A stretch of 64,000 nucleotides of DNA from Christiangramia salexigens (GTDB lineage Bacteria > Bacteroidota > Bacteroidia > Flavobacteriales > Flavobacteriaceae), in contig NZ_CP018153.1 in assembly GCF_001889005.1 (NCBI RefSeq), positions 2,204,501-2,268,500 on the forward strand, written 5' to 3'. Numbering within the stretch: the stretch's first letter is position 1; every line of letters begins with the position of its first letter. The notes under the pieces are model-generated. The model was not told the DNA's origin, searched no databases, and saw only the letters and a program-made list of their open reading frames with translations. The translations under genes were made by a program, and so were the position numbers. Shown in pieces: positions 1 through 10,075 of this stretch.

Positions 1-818
1 CCGTCCTGCCAATGAAGATTGGTAAGCATAACCCTGTATTGCTTCTTTACGGGATCAAAACTTAATTCATAAGTATCGGCATAATAACCCGATTTTTCAT
101 AGGCGCCTAATGAACTTATAGGGTATGAATTATCGAAGTTCTTATCTCTTAAATATTGCATTGTGATCATTGGTTCATAAAAAATAAATGAGGAGTTCCA
201 GGATCCATATATAAAGGTCTCATCAAATTCTACTAAACCCTGTTCAATCCAGTGTCTGCCCATAGCTTGAATAGTTACAAAGTCATAATCATAACCAGCA
301 GGCCAGGAACCTATATCTGGGAGATCTGAGGGAGTTGGATCTGGTGGCGTAAAAGGAATGACCATTTTTTCTTCAGGAGTGATCCAATAGAAGTGAATAT
401 CAAAATGCGGCACTTCAAACTTCGCATCGGGATGCCCATTAGGATTCCAGCCAAAATCAATATGGTCCACAACCAGACCTTTGGCCTTCTCATGAAAGAA
501 TAATGTGATCTCTTCCGGTTCACTTGGTAAGGCATCGAGAGCTTTTTCAGAAAACACTACTCCCATAGCCACCGGCGTTCCTGAAGCATCCAGACTTACT
601 ACACTCTTTACGTAGCCCTTTCCAATTGGCTGCGCTCTACCGTAAAAATCATTTAGTTTAGAGTGTTGGGCTTGCTGACTGATCTTAAGATCAGATTGGA
701 GAATCTCACCTTCTGTGCTAAAACCCTGGTCGGGCTCACAGGAAAAGAAAAGAATAAGTACAAAAAAAAGCAGGTAATAAAATGGTTGGGGCGACAATTG
801 AAAATTTAGATTTTTCAT
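1..818 (-). CDS. Partial lipoprotein, possibly DUF5602/TTHB210-like (C-terminus off the window)
   Basis: Reading the minus strand from the ATG at 818 gives one uninterrupted frame to the left window edge, so the gene is truncated there and at least 272 codons long. The N-terminus is a lipoprotein signal: Lys, a hydrophobic stretch ending in FFSCEPD, with Cys at about residue 27 as the acylation site. Farther in, a motif around VPHFDIHFYWI is followed by TPEEKM. That pattern recalls DUF5602 (TTHB210-like) proteins of Bacteroidota; this is from memory and not searched. The protein is probably anchored in the outer membrane or facing the periplasm. A TAATTTTG box (851-844, minus strand) lies upstream as a candidate -7 element. 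Function unknown. Confidence 0.75.
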   Translation of the reverse strand, partial: MKNLNFQLSPQPFYYLLFFVLILFFSCEPDQGFSTEGEILQSDLKISQQAQHSKLNDFYGRAQPIGKGYVKSVVSLDASGTPVAMGVVFSEKALDALPSEPEEITLFFHEKAKGLVVDHIDFGWNPNGHPDAKFEVPHFDIHFYWITPEEKMVIPFTPPDPTPSDLPDIGSWPAGYDYDFVTIQAMGRHWIEQGLVEFDETFIYGSWNSSFIFYEPMITMQYLRDKNFDNSYPISSLGAYEKSGYYADTYELSFDPVKKQYRVMLTNLHWQD

Positions 819-1090
819 CTTGACGCATTTAAATGGTTATACCCAAAATTACAAAAACAAACAACAACTATTTGATTTTCAGCAAACAATAATATCATCT
901 AAGCGAATTAGTAGATAGCCCTAAAAAATCAAATTTTGACTAACTTGCTCCTGTACCGATATAGCTTACCTTTTAACGTGAAAAACTAATGCTTATGTTA
1001 TTTTAAGCGATTAGAAAGGTTTAGGTTTCCTTCAAAAACGGAGAATTAAGAAGGGATTTTAGATTTTAAATCAGAAATACAGATTATTAA

Positions 1091-2317
1091 ATGGATATAG
1101 ATTTTATCAGAGACCAGTTCCCGGCCTTAAAGCGGGATTTTATATTTATGGACAATGCAGGTGGGTCACAGGTTCTGGGGAAGGTCATTGAAAGAATAAG
1201 TGGATACCTCGTCCACCACAATGTACAATTAGGAGCGTCTTACGCTGTTTCTGCTGAAGCCGGACGAAAACTGAAATATGCCACTGCTAAAATTGCTGAA
1301 CTTGTAAATGCCGCGAAACCTGAAGAAGTGGTGGTTGGGTCTTCCACCACCATGTTATTACGCCTGCTAAGCATCAGCATTAGCAAACAATGGAAAAAGG
1401 GAGATGAAGTGATCATTACAGACACAGATCATGAGGCAAACGTTTCTCCATGGATGGACCTTAAGGAAAAGGGAATCGAGGTGAGGATCTGGAAAGTTAA
1501 TCCTGAAAGTCTGGAACTCGAACTTAAAGATCTTAAAAAGCTTCTGAACGGAAGAACAAAACTTGTCGCCGTTACCCATGCTTCAAATGTACTTGGTACT
1601 ATCAACCCCATAAAAAAAATTGCAAAAGAAGTTCATAAGGCCGGTGCTCTCATATGTGTAGATGGCGTAGCTTATGCACCGCACCGAAAAGTAGATGTGA
1701 GGGATCTTGATGCCGACTTTTATACGTTTAGCTGGTACAAGACCTATGGCCCTCATCTTGCAGTGATGTATGGTAAACACAAGCAGTTGCTCAAACTCGA
1801 CAGTTTAAATCATTATTTCATAGGAAAAAAGGATGTACCCTATAAATTACAGCCGGGTAATTTCAATTTTGAATTAACCTATAGTGTGCTGGGGATCATT
1901 GAATATTATGAAGAATTGTACAGACATCATTTTAATTCCAAACCTCAGCCAGTATATACTGAAAAGCTTGCAAAAACCTTCGGACTTATCGCCAGTCATG
2001 AGGAAGATCTTGCCAAAATCTTACTTGATTATTTAAATAGTGTTCCTGAAATTAAAATTATTGGCAGTCCTCTGGCTGATGGCTCGGTAAGAGTACCTAC
2101 CATATCGTTCATACATTCCGGTATGAATAGCGATACGATCGTGGAAAAGGTCGATGAACACCGTATAGGAATAAGATTTGGAGATTTCTATGCTAAGAAA
2201 CTTATACAATCTCTAGGTCTTGAAGAAAAAAACGGAGTTGTAAGAGTAAGTCTGGTACACTACAATACTAAAAGTGAAGTTCAAAAACTGGTCAATGCTC
2301 TAAAGCAGATCTTTTAA
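1091..2317 (+). CDS. Cysteine desulfurase-like class V aminotransferase
   Basis: This is a PLP enzyme of fold type I, class V aminotransferase group, 408 aa. The fingerprint fits the cysteine-desulfurase-like VC1184 subfamily: an N-terminal FMDNAGGSQV segment (about 19-28), the DTDHEANVSPW motif (111-121), cofactor-binding Asp191 in CVDGVAYAPH, and the PLP-anchoring Lys217 in FSWYKTYGPH. Known members are soluble cytoplasmic enzymes annotated as desulfurases or selenocysteine-lyase-like, but the true substrate of this subfamily is not established. There is no SUF or ISC partner next to it. The gene stands alone, divergent from the truncated lipoprotein and convergent with GH97, with a shared terminator behind it. 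Confidence 0.85.
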   Translation: MDIDFIRDQFPALKRDFIFMDNAGGSQVLGKVIERISGYLVHHNVQLGASYAVSAEAGRKLKYATAKIAELVNAAKPEEVVVGSSTTMLLRLLSISISKQWKKGDEVIITDTDHEANVSPWMDLKEKGIEVRIWKVNPESLELELKDLKKLLNGRTKLVAVTHASNVLGTINPIKKIAKEVHKAGALICVDGVAYAPHRKVDVRDLDADFYTFSWYKTYGPHLAVMYGKHKQLLKLDSLNHYFIGKKDVPYKLQPGNFNFELTYSVLGIIEYYEELYRHHFNSKPQPVYTEKLAKTFGLIASHEEDLAKILLDYLNSVPEIKIIGSPLADGSVRVPTISFIHSGMNSDTIVEKVDEHRIGIRFGDFYAKKLIQSLGLEEKNGVVRVSLVHYNTKSEVQKLVNALKQIF

Positions 2318-2323
2318 TAACTA

Positions 2324-2357
2324 AAAAAAGCCTGCCGAAAGATCTCGGCAGGCTTTT
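2324..2357. terminator. Bidirectional intrinsic terminator
   Basis: Arms CCTGCCGA (2331-2338) and TCGGCAGG (2345-2352) enclose a 6-nt loop. They are flanked by an A-run on the left and a T-run on the right, so the hairpin can terminate both the class V aminotransferase gene (+) and the convergent GH97 gene (-). Confidence 0.9.
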
Positions 2358-2377
2358 AAATATTAGCTAAGCAGTGT

Positions 2378-4525
<2,148 letters not shown>

Positions 4526-4544
4526 TTATCGTTTTATCATTAAA

Positions 4545-4567
4545 AAAGCCTGGTTTTTCCAGGCTTT
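4545..4567 (-). terminator. Intrinsic terminator after cystathionine gamma-synthase gene
   Basis: Perfect arms AAAGCCTGG (4545-4553) and CCAGGCTTT (4559-4567) with a 5-nt loop. On the minus strand the hairpin is followed by a run of six T. It lies between the stop of the PLP enzyme gene and the start of GH97, so the two are separate transcription units. Confidence 0.9.
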
Positions 4568-4592
4568 AAATTTATTTAAAAATCTTAAGCAA

Positions 4593-5735
4593 TTAGCCTA
4601 TTGCCTGTTTAAGATCGGCGATAAGATCTTCTTCATCTTCTATCCCCACGCTTAAACGAATTAGTGAATCTACCACACCTGTCTTAACTCTTTCTTCTTT
4701 AGGAATTGAGGCATGCGTCATGCTGGCCGGATGTCCTGCAAGTGATTCCACCCCTCCCAGGGATTCTGCAAGAGTGAACACCTTTAATTTTTCAAGAATA
4801 TCTGTGGCACTTTTAAGCGTGTTTTCTTTAGTTGAAAAAGAGATCATCCCACCAAATCCTTTCATTTGCTTTTTGGCTATGTCATGATTGGGATGGTCTT
4901 CAAATCCTGGCCAGTATACATTCTCCACCTTAGGATGGGATCTCAGGAATTTAGCTACTGCTTCCCCATTTTCGCAATGACGCTGCATTCTAATATGTAA
5001 AGTTTTTATCCCTCGCAGCACTAAAAAGCAGTCCTGAGGTCCACAAATAGCACCACTGGCTTTTTGAATAAAATATAATTTTTCAGCAAGCTTTTCATCT
5101 TTTACCACAAGGTTTCCCATAACAACATCACTATGACCACCGAGATATTTTGTTGCGCTATGCATTACAATATCTGCTCCGAGATCCAGGGGTTGTTGAA
5201 GGTATGGCGTAGCAAAAGTATTGTCTACTGCCAGTAAAAGATCATGTTTTTTAGAAATTACAGAGATCGCCTCAATATCAATGATATTCATCATTGGGTT
5301 TGTTGGAGTCTCAACCCATATCATCTTTGTATTTTCATTGATATAAGCTTCGATGCCATCGGTCTCCCGCATTCCAATAAAATGGAATTTTATTCCAAGC
5401 CCTTCAAATATCCTGGTGAACAATCTGTAGGAACCACCATAAAGGTCGTTTGTAGAAATAATTTCATCTCCAGGTTTGAATAGTTTCAACACCGCATCTA
5501 TCGCAGCAAGTCCTGAACCAAAAGCCAATCCAAAATTTCCATTCTCGATGCTGGCCAGGGAATTTTCCAGAACTGTTCGTGTAGGATTTCCGCTTCGGGA
5601 ATATTCAAATCCCTTATGCCCTCCAGGGGTACTTTGGGAATACGTACTGGTTTGATAAATTGGAGGCATAACAGATCCATATACAGGATCAACGTTTTCC
5701 TGGCCCCCGTGTATTGCTTTAGTATTGAATTTCAA
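4593..5735 (-). CDS. metB: Cystathionine gamma-synthase / trans-sulfuration PLP enzyme
   Basis: Cys/Met-metabolism PLP family. The motif YSRSGNPTR and the Schiff-base lysine in HSATKYLGGHSD (Lys203 if counted from the ATG at 5756) are present. Members join O-acyl-homoserine with cysteine, or cleave cystathionine. Synthase is the usual annotation for this sequence type, but gamma-lyase activity cannot be excluded by eye. Start choice: the upstream ATG at 5756 lies inside a TACATTTG -7 box (5761-5754), so it would be untranscribed. The next start is TTG at 5735, giving the family-typical N-terminus M-K-F-N-T-K-A-I-H-G-G (380 aa). The gene is monocistronic with its own terminator. Cytoplasmic. 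Confidence 0.88.
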   Translation of the reverse strand: MKFNTKAIHGGQENVDPVYGSVMPPIYQTSTYSQSTPGGHKGFEYSRSGNPTRTVLENSLASIENGNFGLAFGSGLAAIDAVLKLFKPGDEIISTNDLYGGSYRLFTRIFEGLGIKFHFIGMRETDGIEAYINENTKMIWVETPTNPMMNIIDIEAISVISKKHDLLLAVDNTFATPYLQQPLDLGADIVMHSATKYLGGHSDVVMGNLVVKDEKLAEKLYFIQKASGAICGPQDCFLVLRGIKTLHIRMQRHCENGEAVAKFLRSHPKVENVYWPGFEDHPNHDIAKKQMKGFGGMISFSTKENTLKSATDILEKLKVFTLAESLGGVESLAGHPASMTHASIPKEERVKTGVVDSLIRLSVGIEDEEDLIADLKQAIG

Positions 5736-5753
5736 CTCTATAAAATTAGAAAA

Positions 5754-5786
5754 CAAATGTAGTGAGCCTGTTGGGCAATCGCAAAA
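5754..5786 (-). promoter_or_regulatory. Promoter of cystathionine gamma-synthase gene
   Basis: On the minus strand TTTTG (5786-5782), 20 nt, then TACATTTG (5761-5754). This is an excellent match to the Bacteroidota sigma-A pattern TTTG-N19-TAnnTTTG. Transcription should start near 5748, which rules out the ATG at 5756 and supports the TTG start at 5735. Confidence 0.8.
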
Positions 5787-5826
5787 TTGCCTTTACCTTT
5801 ATCAGGTTATTTAACACGTATAGCCT

Positions 5827-6609
5827 GTGACCAGAGTAGTTTTTACCTTTATTTTAATCGTATTATTCACTTCCTGTGAGGATGAAAAAAAAGCTGAAAA
5901 AGCATCACCAAAATCAATTGCATTTGAATCTAAAATCATTGAAAGATCTGTAGAAAATTGTAGTCCTTCTGAAGCCAACTGCACCTATATTCAGCTTGAT
6001 TTTCCAGTTGCCAAAACTCCTGAAAGATCTGCGAAAAAGATCAACAGGCAAATAGAAGACTTTTTGCAGAACACGATCGACTATCAGGAGGAAAATTCTA
6101 ATTCAAGTCCCGAAGAAATTGCAGAGGAATTTATCGGGGATTATGAAGAAAATGCTGAAGATTTCCCTGAATATCAGATCGCATGGGAAGCAAGCATCAC
6201 AGGAAAACTGATCTCCAATCAACCCGGATTGATATCGATTGAATTCAGGTCACATATGTTTACAGGCGGGGCACATGGATACCAAAGCGTAAACTACCTC
6301 AACTTCGATCCAAAAACAGGTGATTTACTTAAGTCGAATGAACTTTTTAGTCCGGAATTCTCGAGCCTCGTTGAACGAGATTTTAGAGAAAAGCATGGAA
6401 TCCCGGTGGATGAAAACATCAACAGCACAGGATTATTTTTTGAGAATGATCAGTTTCAACTACCTCATAATATAGGCATCACAGAAGGGAAGGTGATCCT
6501 TCATTATAACTCATACGAAATTGCTCCCTATTCTTCAGGGAACTTTGTCTTAAGCTATCAAATTTCTGATATCAAAGACTTTATAAAATTTCCTAAGCCT
6601 GAATTATAA
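5827..6609 (+). CDS. DUF3298/DUF4163-type lipoprotein
   Basis: 260 aa starting at GTG; an in-frame TAG two codons upstream leaves no earlier start. A lipoprotein signal ends in VLFTSCED, with Cys17 as the lipobox cysteine. The body matches the DUF4163 + DUF3298 arrangement seen in RsiV- and PdaC-like extracytoplasmic domains: an N-terminal region with YIQLDFPV and the conserved SHMFTGGAHGY segment followed by NFDPKTGDLLKSNELF. This domain pair often binds peptidoglycan or lysozyme in Firmicutes; its role in Bacteroidota lipoproteins is unknown. It is divergent from the cystathionine synthase gene and precedes the ArsC-like/EamA pair. Confidence 0.8.
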   Translation: MTRVVFTFILIVLFTSCEDEKKAEKASPKSIAFESKIIERSVENCSPSEANCTYIQLDFPVAKTPERSAKKINRQIEDFLQNTIDYQEENSNSSPEEIAEEFIGDYEENAEDFPEYQIAWEASITGKLISNQPGLISIEFRSHMFTGGAHGYQSVNYLNFDPKTGDLLKSNELFSPEFSSLVERDFREKHGIPVDENINSTGLFFENDQFQLPHNIGITEGKVILHYNSYEIAPYSSGNFVLSYQISDIKDFIKFPKPEL

Positions 6610-6685
6610 GCTTCAAAAAGAAAGCTTTTTAAAACCGGGCAGGAGATTTTAATGAAAAGTGCGTTCTTTGCATTTTAATTCTGTT

Positions 6686-7042
6686 ATGAAAAAGATATAC
6701 TACCTCTCCACCTGCGATACCTGCAAAAGAATTTTAAAAGAGCTTGAACTTCCGGATTCATTCCAACTTCAGGATATAAAGAAAGATTCCATTACAGCGG
6801 AACAGCTTGATCATATGAAAGAACTCTCGGGAAGTTATGAATCTTTATTCAGCCGCAGAGCCAGATTATACAAGGAAAGAGACCTGAAAAATAAAAACCT
6901 CGACGAAGGGAGTTACAAAGACCTCATCCTGGAACATTATACCTTTTTAAAACGACCGGTAATTATTCATGGTGATAAGATCTTTGTTGGTAACTCCAAA
7001 AAATCTGTAGAGGCCGCGAAAAGATCCATCCATGGAGAATAA
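6686..7042 (+). CDS. ArsC/Spx-family thioredoxin-fold protein
   Basis: A small (118 aa) thioredoxin-fold protein of the ArsC/Spx/YffB family. It starts MKKIYYLSTCDTCKR, placing a CxxC pair at Cys10 and Cys13, where arsenate reductases carry one cysteine and Spx a CxxC redox switch. The conserved C-terminal FLKRPVIIHGDKIFVG also fits the family. A farther GTG at 6659 would extend it by nine codons, but a promoter-like TTCTTTG box (6664-6670) sits in between, so ATG 6686 is preferred. The stop overlaps the start of the EamA gene by 11 nt, suggesting translational coupling. Arsenate reduction is not established; no ars genes are nearby. Confidence 0.82.
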   Translation: MKKIYYLSTCDTCKRILKELELPDSFQLQDIKKDSITAEQLDHMKELSGSYESLFSRRARLYKERDLKNKNLDEGSYKDLILEHYTFLKRPVIIHGDKIFVGNSKKSVEAAKRSIHGE

Positions 7043-7931
7043 GCGTGTTTTGGCCATTTTGGCCGCTTTTGGAGCTAGTGCGATCTATGGTGTGAATCAC
7101 ACTCTGGCCAAGGGATTGATGCCATTATACATCGAACCTTTTGGTTTTATCTTACTAAGAGTAACAGGTGCTGCTATCCTGTTCTGGATAATTAGCCTAA
7201 TGGCTCCTAAAGAAAAAATAGCTACTTCCGACTGGCCCAGACTCATAGGTTGCGCGATATTCGGGATGGTTATAAATATGCTTTTCTTCTTTAAAGGCTT
7301 AAGCCTATCCACACCCATAAACAGCTCGGTGATCATCACCCTTTCCCCGGTTATGGTGTTAATCCTTGCCTCTATTCTCATCAAGGAACGTATTACTCTT
7401 TTAAAAACGCTGGGGATTATAATTGGAATGGCTGGCGCCCTTGTTCTAATCCTTTTCAGCAAAGAGGCCAATGCCAATGCCCCAAATATTCCATTAGGGA
7501 ACCTATTATTTATAGTTAATGCATTTTCCTATGGTTTGTACCTCATCCTGGTAAAACCACTTACTAAAAAGTATCACTCTATAACCCTTATGAAGTGGCT
7601 GTTCTTAATAGCTATCTTCATCAACCTGCCGGTTACCTATAATGAATTCATGGCGGTTGAATGGGCTAGCCTGCCCTTTGATGCTATCTGGAAGATGGGG
7701 TTTGTTGTTCTCGGAACTACTTTTATGACCTATCTCCTGAATATTTATGCCTTAAAACAACTTTCAGCATCAACCATAAGTGCATTTATCTATCTTCAGC
7801 CATTAATTGCAATAACATTTGCCATTGCTGTGGGAGCAGACAGCCTTAGCTGGGTAAAAGGAATTGCTGCAGCTCTTGTATTTATTGGAGTGTATATGGT
7901 AAGTGTAAAAAAGACGAAGGTTAAAGCCTAA
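7032..7931 (+). CDS. EamA/DMT-superfamily transporter
   Basis: 299 aa, almost wholly hydrophobic, with about ten predicted membrane helices arranged as two EamA repeats (about 8-138 and 155-290). The first half has the characteristic AIYGVNHTLAK and FILLRVTGAA segments; the second ends with FIYLQPLIAITFA and a short basic C-terminus. Members of the drug/metabolite transporter superfamily export amino acids, nucleobases or other metabolites, so the substrate cannot be read from sequence. It overlaps the ArsC-like gene and probably forms a two-gene unit with it. It is convergent with the SMP-30-like gene. Confidence 0.9.
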   Translation: MENKRVLAILAAFGASAIYGVNHTLAKGLMPLYIEPFGFILLRVTGAAILFWIISLMAPKEKIATSDWPRLIGCAIFGMVINMLFFFKGLSLSTPINSSVIITLSPVMVLILASILIKERITLLKTLGIIIGMAGALVLILFSKEANANAPNIPLGNLLFIVNAFSYGLYLILVKPLTKKYHSITLMKWLFLIAIFINLPVTYNEFMAVEWASLPFDAIWKMGFVVLGTTFMTYLLNIYALKQLSASTISAFIYLQPLIAITFAIAVGADSLSWVKGIAAALVFIGVYMVSVKKTKVKA

Positions 7932-7956
7932 TTATTGCATTCAATTTTCAAGAAGA

Positions 7957-8814
7957 TCAATATTCGTAAATCATCAGTTTGTTCTGAATATTCATTGGAA
8001 GCGCCAGGACCTTTTTCTCCGGAATGTATAAAATATCACCTACGCTTCGCTGGGCTTTCATAACGAGTTCAACTTTACCCTCCTTTGATATTTTGTATAT
8101 CTCACCTGAATTCCATGCTGAGACCAAAAAGCTATTATCATCAAATTTTTGGATCCCGTCCAGGTTTCCAAGTTCGTTGGTCAATTTGACCACTTCTTTA
8201 CCTGTGGTACTTAACTTTATAAAACCTCCTTTTGGCTCATCAGATCCTTTCGTGGCATCGCTGGCCCAACCCGCAACATACAGATCCTTATTTACTGCCA
8301 AAAGCCCATTTGGAGTTTGAAGTTCAGAAGATTTAAGCCATTCCTTAAAATTTCCTTTGGTATCCAGCTTGTAAATGGAAGAATTACCCATATCTGAAAC
8401 AAACACATTTCCTTTTTTATCTACGGCTACATCGTTTAATGATTTTGCTCCATACCCCTTAAATTCATTGAGTATTTCTCCAGAGTCCATATCTATCTCG
8501 AGTAAAACCACCTCATCAGAAACATAAAGACTATTGCCTTTTAAAGCGATCCCCTTCGGATTGTTTAATCCGGTTACAAAATTGAGATCCTTTATCACTC
8601 CATTGGTGGATACAGTTGCAATCTTTCCATCACCTTCCTTCCTATCTGCCATTACAGAAACATAGTACAGATCTCTTTTTGAATCATAGACCACAGATTC
8701 ACAATGTGCCAAGCCTTCAACTTCAGCAATGAGTTTTGGAGAAGACATTTCTTGAGAAACCATCGGGCTGAAGATCAGAAAAGCGAGCACCTGAAAAAAG
8801 TATTTAATTTTCAT
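7957..8814 (-). CDS. Secreted SMP-30/gluconolactonase-like beta-propeller
   Basis: About 285 aa from the ATG at 8814, which gives a clean signal peptide (MKIKYFFQVLAFLIF, cleavage near MVSQ). Longer in-frame starts up to 8877 would add a non-signal-like tail and run into the upstream gene. The body consists of repeating units of the type LYVSDEVVLLEID, NDVAVDKKGNVFVSDMG and GIQKFDDNSFLVSAW. These are the blades of an SMP-30/gluconolactonase/LRE six-bladed propeller with the NDVAVD metal-site motif. Likely a periplasmic lactonase-like or sensor protein; substrate unknown. Third gene after the thioesterase and GGCT-like genes, 43 nt behind the latter. Confidence 0.85.
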   Translation of the reverse strand: MKIKYFFQVLAFLIFSPMVSQEMSSPKLIAEVEGLAHCESVVYDSKRDLYYVSVMADRKEGDGKIATVSTNGVIKDLNFVTGLNNPKGIALKGNSLYVSDEVVLLEIDMDSGEILNEFKGYGAKSLNDVAVDKKGNVFVSDMGNSSIYKLDTKGNFKEWLKSSELQTPNGLLAVNKDLYVAGWASDATKGSDEPKGGFIKLSTTGKEVVKLTNELGNLDGIQKFDDNSFLVSAWNSGEIYKISKEGKVELVMKAQRSVGDILYIPEKKVLALPMNIQNKLMIYEY

Positions 8815-8857
8815 CTTGATATATTTTCTTAGCATTGATATTAAATATATTGAAAAT

Positions 8858-9496
8858 TCATCTACCTGCCTCAGCAAGCTCTTTCAATCTTTTCTCAAGT
8901 TCAGTGCCTTTTATACCGGCCTTAGTTCCAAAGTAATCCACGATCTCAGCATCATCTAATTCATAGATTTCCCTGAGCCCTTTTATAATTGTAGTTAAAT
9001 AAGCATCACTTGGCGCATTTAATTCCCCATCTAAATATTTCTCACTGGTAAAACTAACCACCGGAATACTTTCATCTTCGCCTAGATATAGTAATTGTCC
9101 ATACCTGCCCTCAGGCATACAATTGAGAGAACCATTTTTAGACAAAAGTTCAAAATCCACCTGAATCTCTCCTTCAAAATTCAATTCCTGTCTCAAAAGA
9201 TCCTTGAATTGATCTTTTGTTATAAGATATTTTCGGCCAAAACTTTTATGAATTTCAGTCTTTTCAGGGTTTAAAAAAGCGACCCCCCCTCCATTCCAGG
9301 TAGGCGCTTTTTGTGCAAAGTATAATTCCCTGTTTATGCTTACCGGCTTACTTTTTGAAGGTCGGGTTTTATTTTCACAACCTTTATAAGTTTGTTTTGC
9401 ACCCGGAGGTGTCCCACCTTCGATATAGCACAGAAATCTTTGTGTTGAGATGTTGGACCCATAACAGGCGTACCATACAAGATCATTATTTTGCAT
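8858..9496 (-). CDS. Gamma-glutamylcyclotransferase-fold protein
   Basis: 212 aa, no signal peptide. The N-terminus WYACYGSNISTQRFLCYIEGG carries the YGSN phosphate/substrate-loop motif (12-15) of the gamma-glutamylcyclotransferase (GGCT) superfamily, and a mid-protein EGRYGQLLYLG fits the same fold. A helical tail from about 165 has no clear match. The enzymes cyclise gamma-glutamyl amines or glutathione to 5-oxoproline; whether this divergent member does so is unknown. It overlaps the thioesterase stop by 11 nt, so the two are likely co-translated. Some databases label relatives 'histone deacetylase', which the sequence does not support. Confidence 0.65.
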   Translation of the reverse strand: MQNNDLVWYACYGSNISTQRFLCYIEGGTPPGAKQTYKGCENKTRPSKSKPVSINRELYFAQKAPTWNGGGVAFLNPEKTEIHKSFGRKYLITKDQFKDLLRQELNFEGEIQVDFELLSKNGSLNCMPEGRYGQLLYLGEDESIPVVSFTSEKYLDGELNAPSDAYLTTIIKGLREIYELDDAEIVDYFGTKAGIKGTELEKRLKELAEAGR

Positions 9497-9995
9497 ACTC
9501 CAGTTTTTCGAATTCTTCAGGACTTAGATCTTTAGGTTTTTTACCAAATTTTCTCGTGTCTTCCTTTGTCAAAATTCTAAAATCTTCAGATCTGGGAGTA
9601 TGAGAGATCTTTTCATATAATTCATCAGGAAGCACTGTTAATTTTCTTTCTTCAAGATCTATCCAGGATCCCATCATTTCACAATCGGCACAATGTCTTC
9701 CCTTATAATCGTATATTTTATGTACAAATTCAAAGAACATTCCATCTTCAGAAAGCCCCTTTAGCTCCAGGGTCACTCTAACCGGCTTTCCTGCAAAGAT
9801 CTCACGGAAATAGTAGATATGCTCATAAAACACAATTGGCCCAAGATTATAATGCGAAAGTTCTTTTTGACCGAATCCATTTTCGGTTAAAAACCCCATT
9901 CTGGTATGACTCATAAAGTTTATAAAGGCTGAATTTGCCAGATGCCTGTTCGCATCCAGATCACTCCATCTAATTTCGAAACTCTTACTGTACAT
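9486..9995 (-). CDS. Hotdog-fold acyl-CoA thioesterase (4HBT family)
   Basis: 169 aa hotdog protein. The YbgC/FcbC-type active-site segment RWSDLDANRHLANSAF (9-24) carries the acidic residues around Asp12-Asp14 and the N-R-H signature. FFEFVHKIYDYKGRHCADCEMMGSWID is the central strand pair (broken by loops). It probably hydrolyses acyl-CoA thioesters in the cytoplasm; chain-length preference unknown. It is the first gene of a minus-strand operon with the GGCT-like and SMP-30-like genes and is preceded by a TAGTTTTG -7-like box (10017-10010). A 14-nt palindrome, ATATGCATGCATAT (10028-10041), lies between it and the divergent YheT-type hydrolase gene. Confidence 0.85.
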   Translation of the reverse strand: MYSKSFEIRWSDLDANRHLANSAFINFMSHTRMGFLTENGFGQKELSHYNLGPIVFYEHIYYFREIFAGKPVRVTLELKGLSEDGMFFEFVHKIYDYKGRHCADCEMMGSWIDLEERKLTVLPDELYEKISHTPRSEDFRILTKEDTRKFGKKPKDLSPEEFEKLEYAK

Positions 9996-10075
9996 ATTTA
10001 CTTTTTATTCAAAACTAAGATTTAATAATATGCATGCATATCAATTTTTACCTAAGTTTATCCTAAAATAAAAGT

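Noticed and set aside
311..535. 74-aa minus-strand ORF at the left edge
   Set aside because: It lies in a different frame inside the edge-truncated lipoprotein gene (1-818), which has a signal peptide and coherent sequence.
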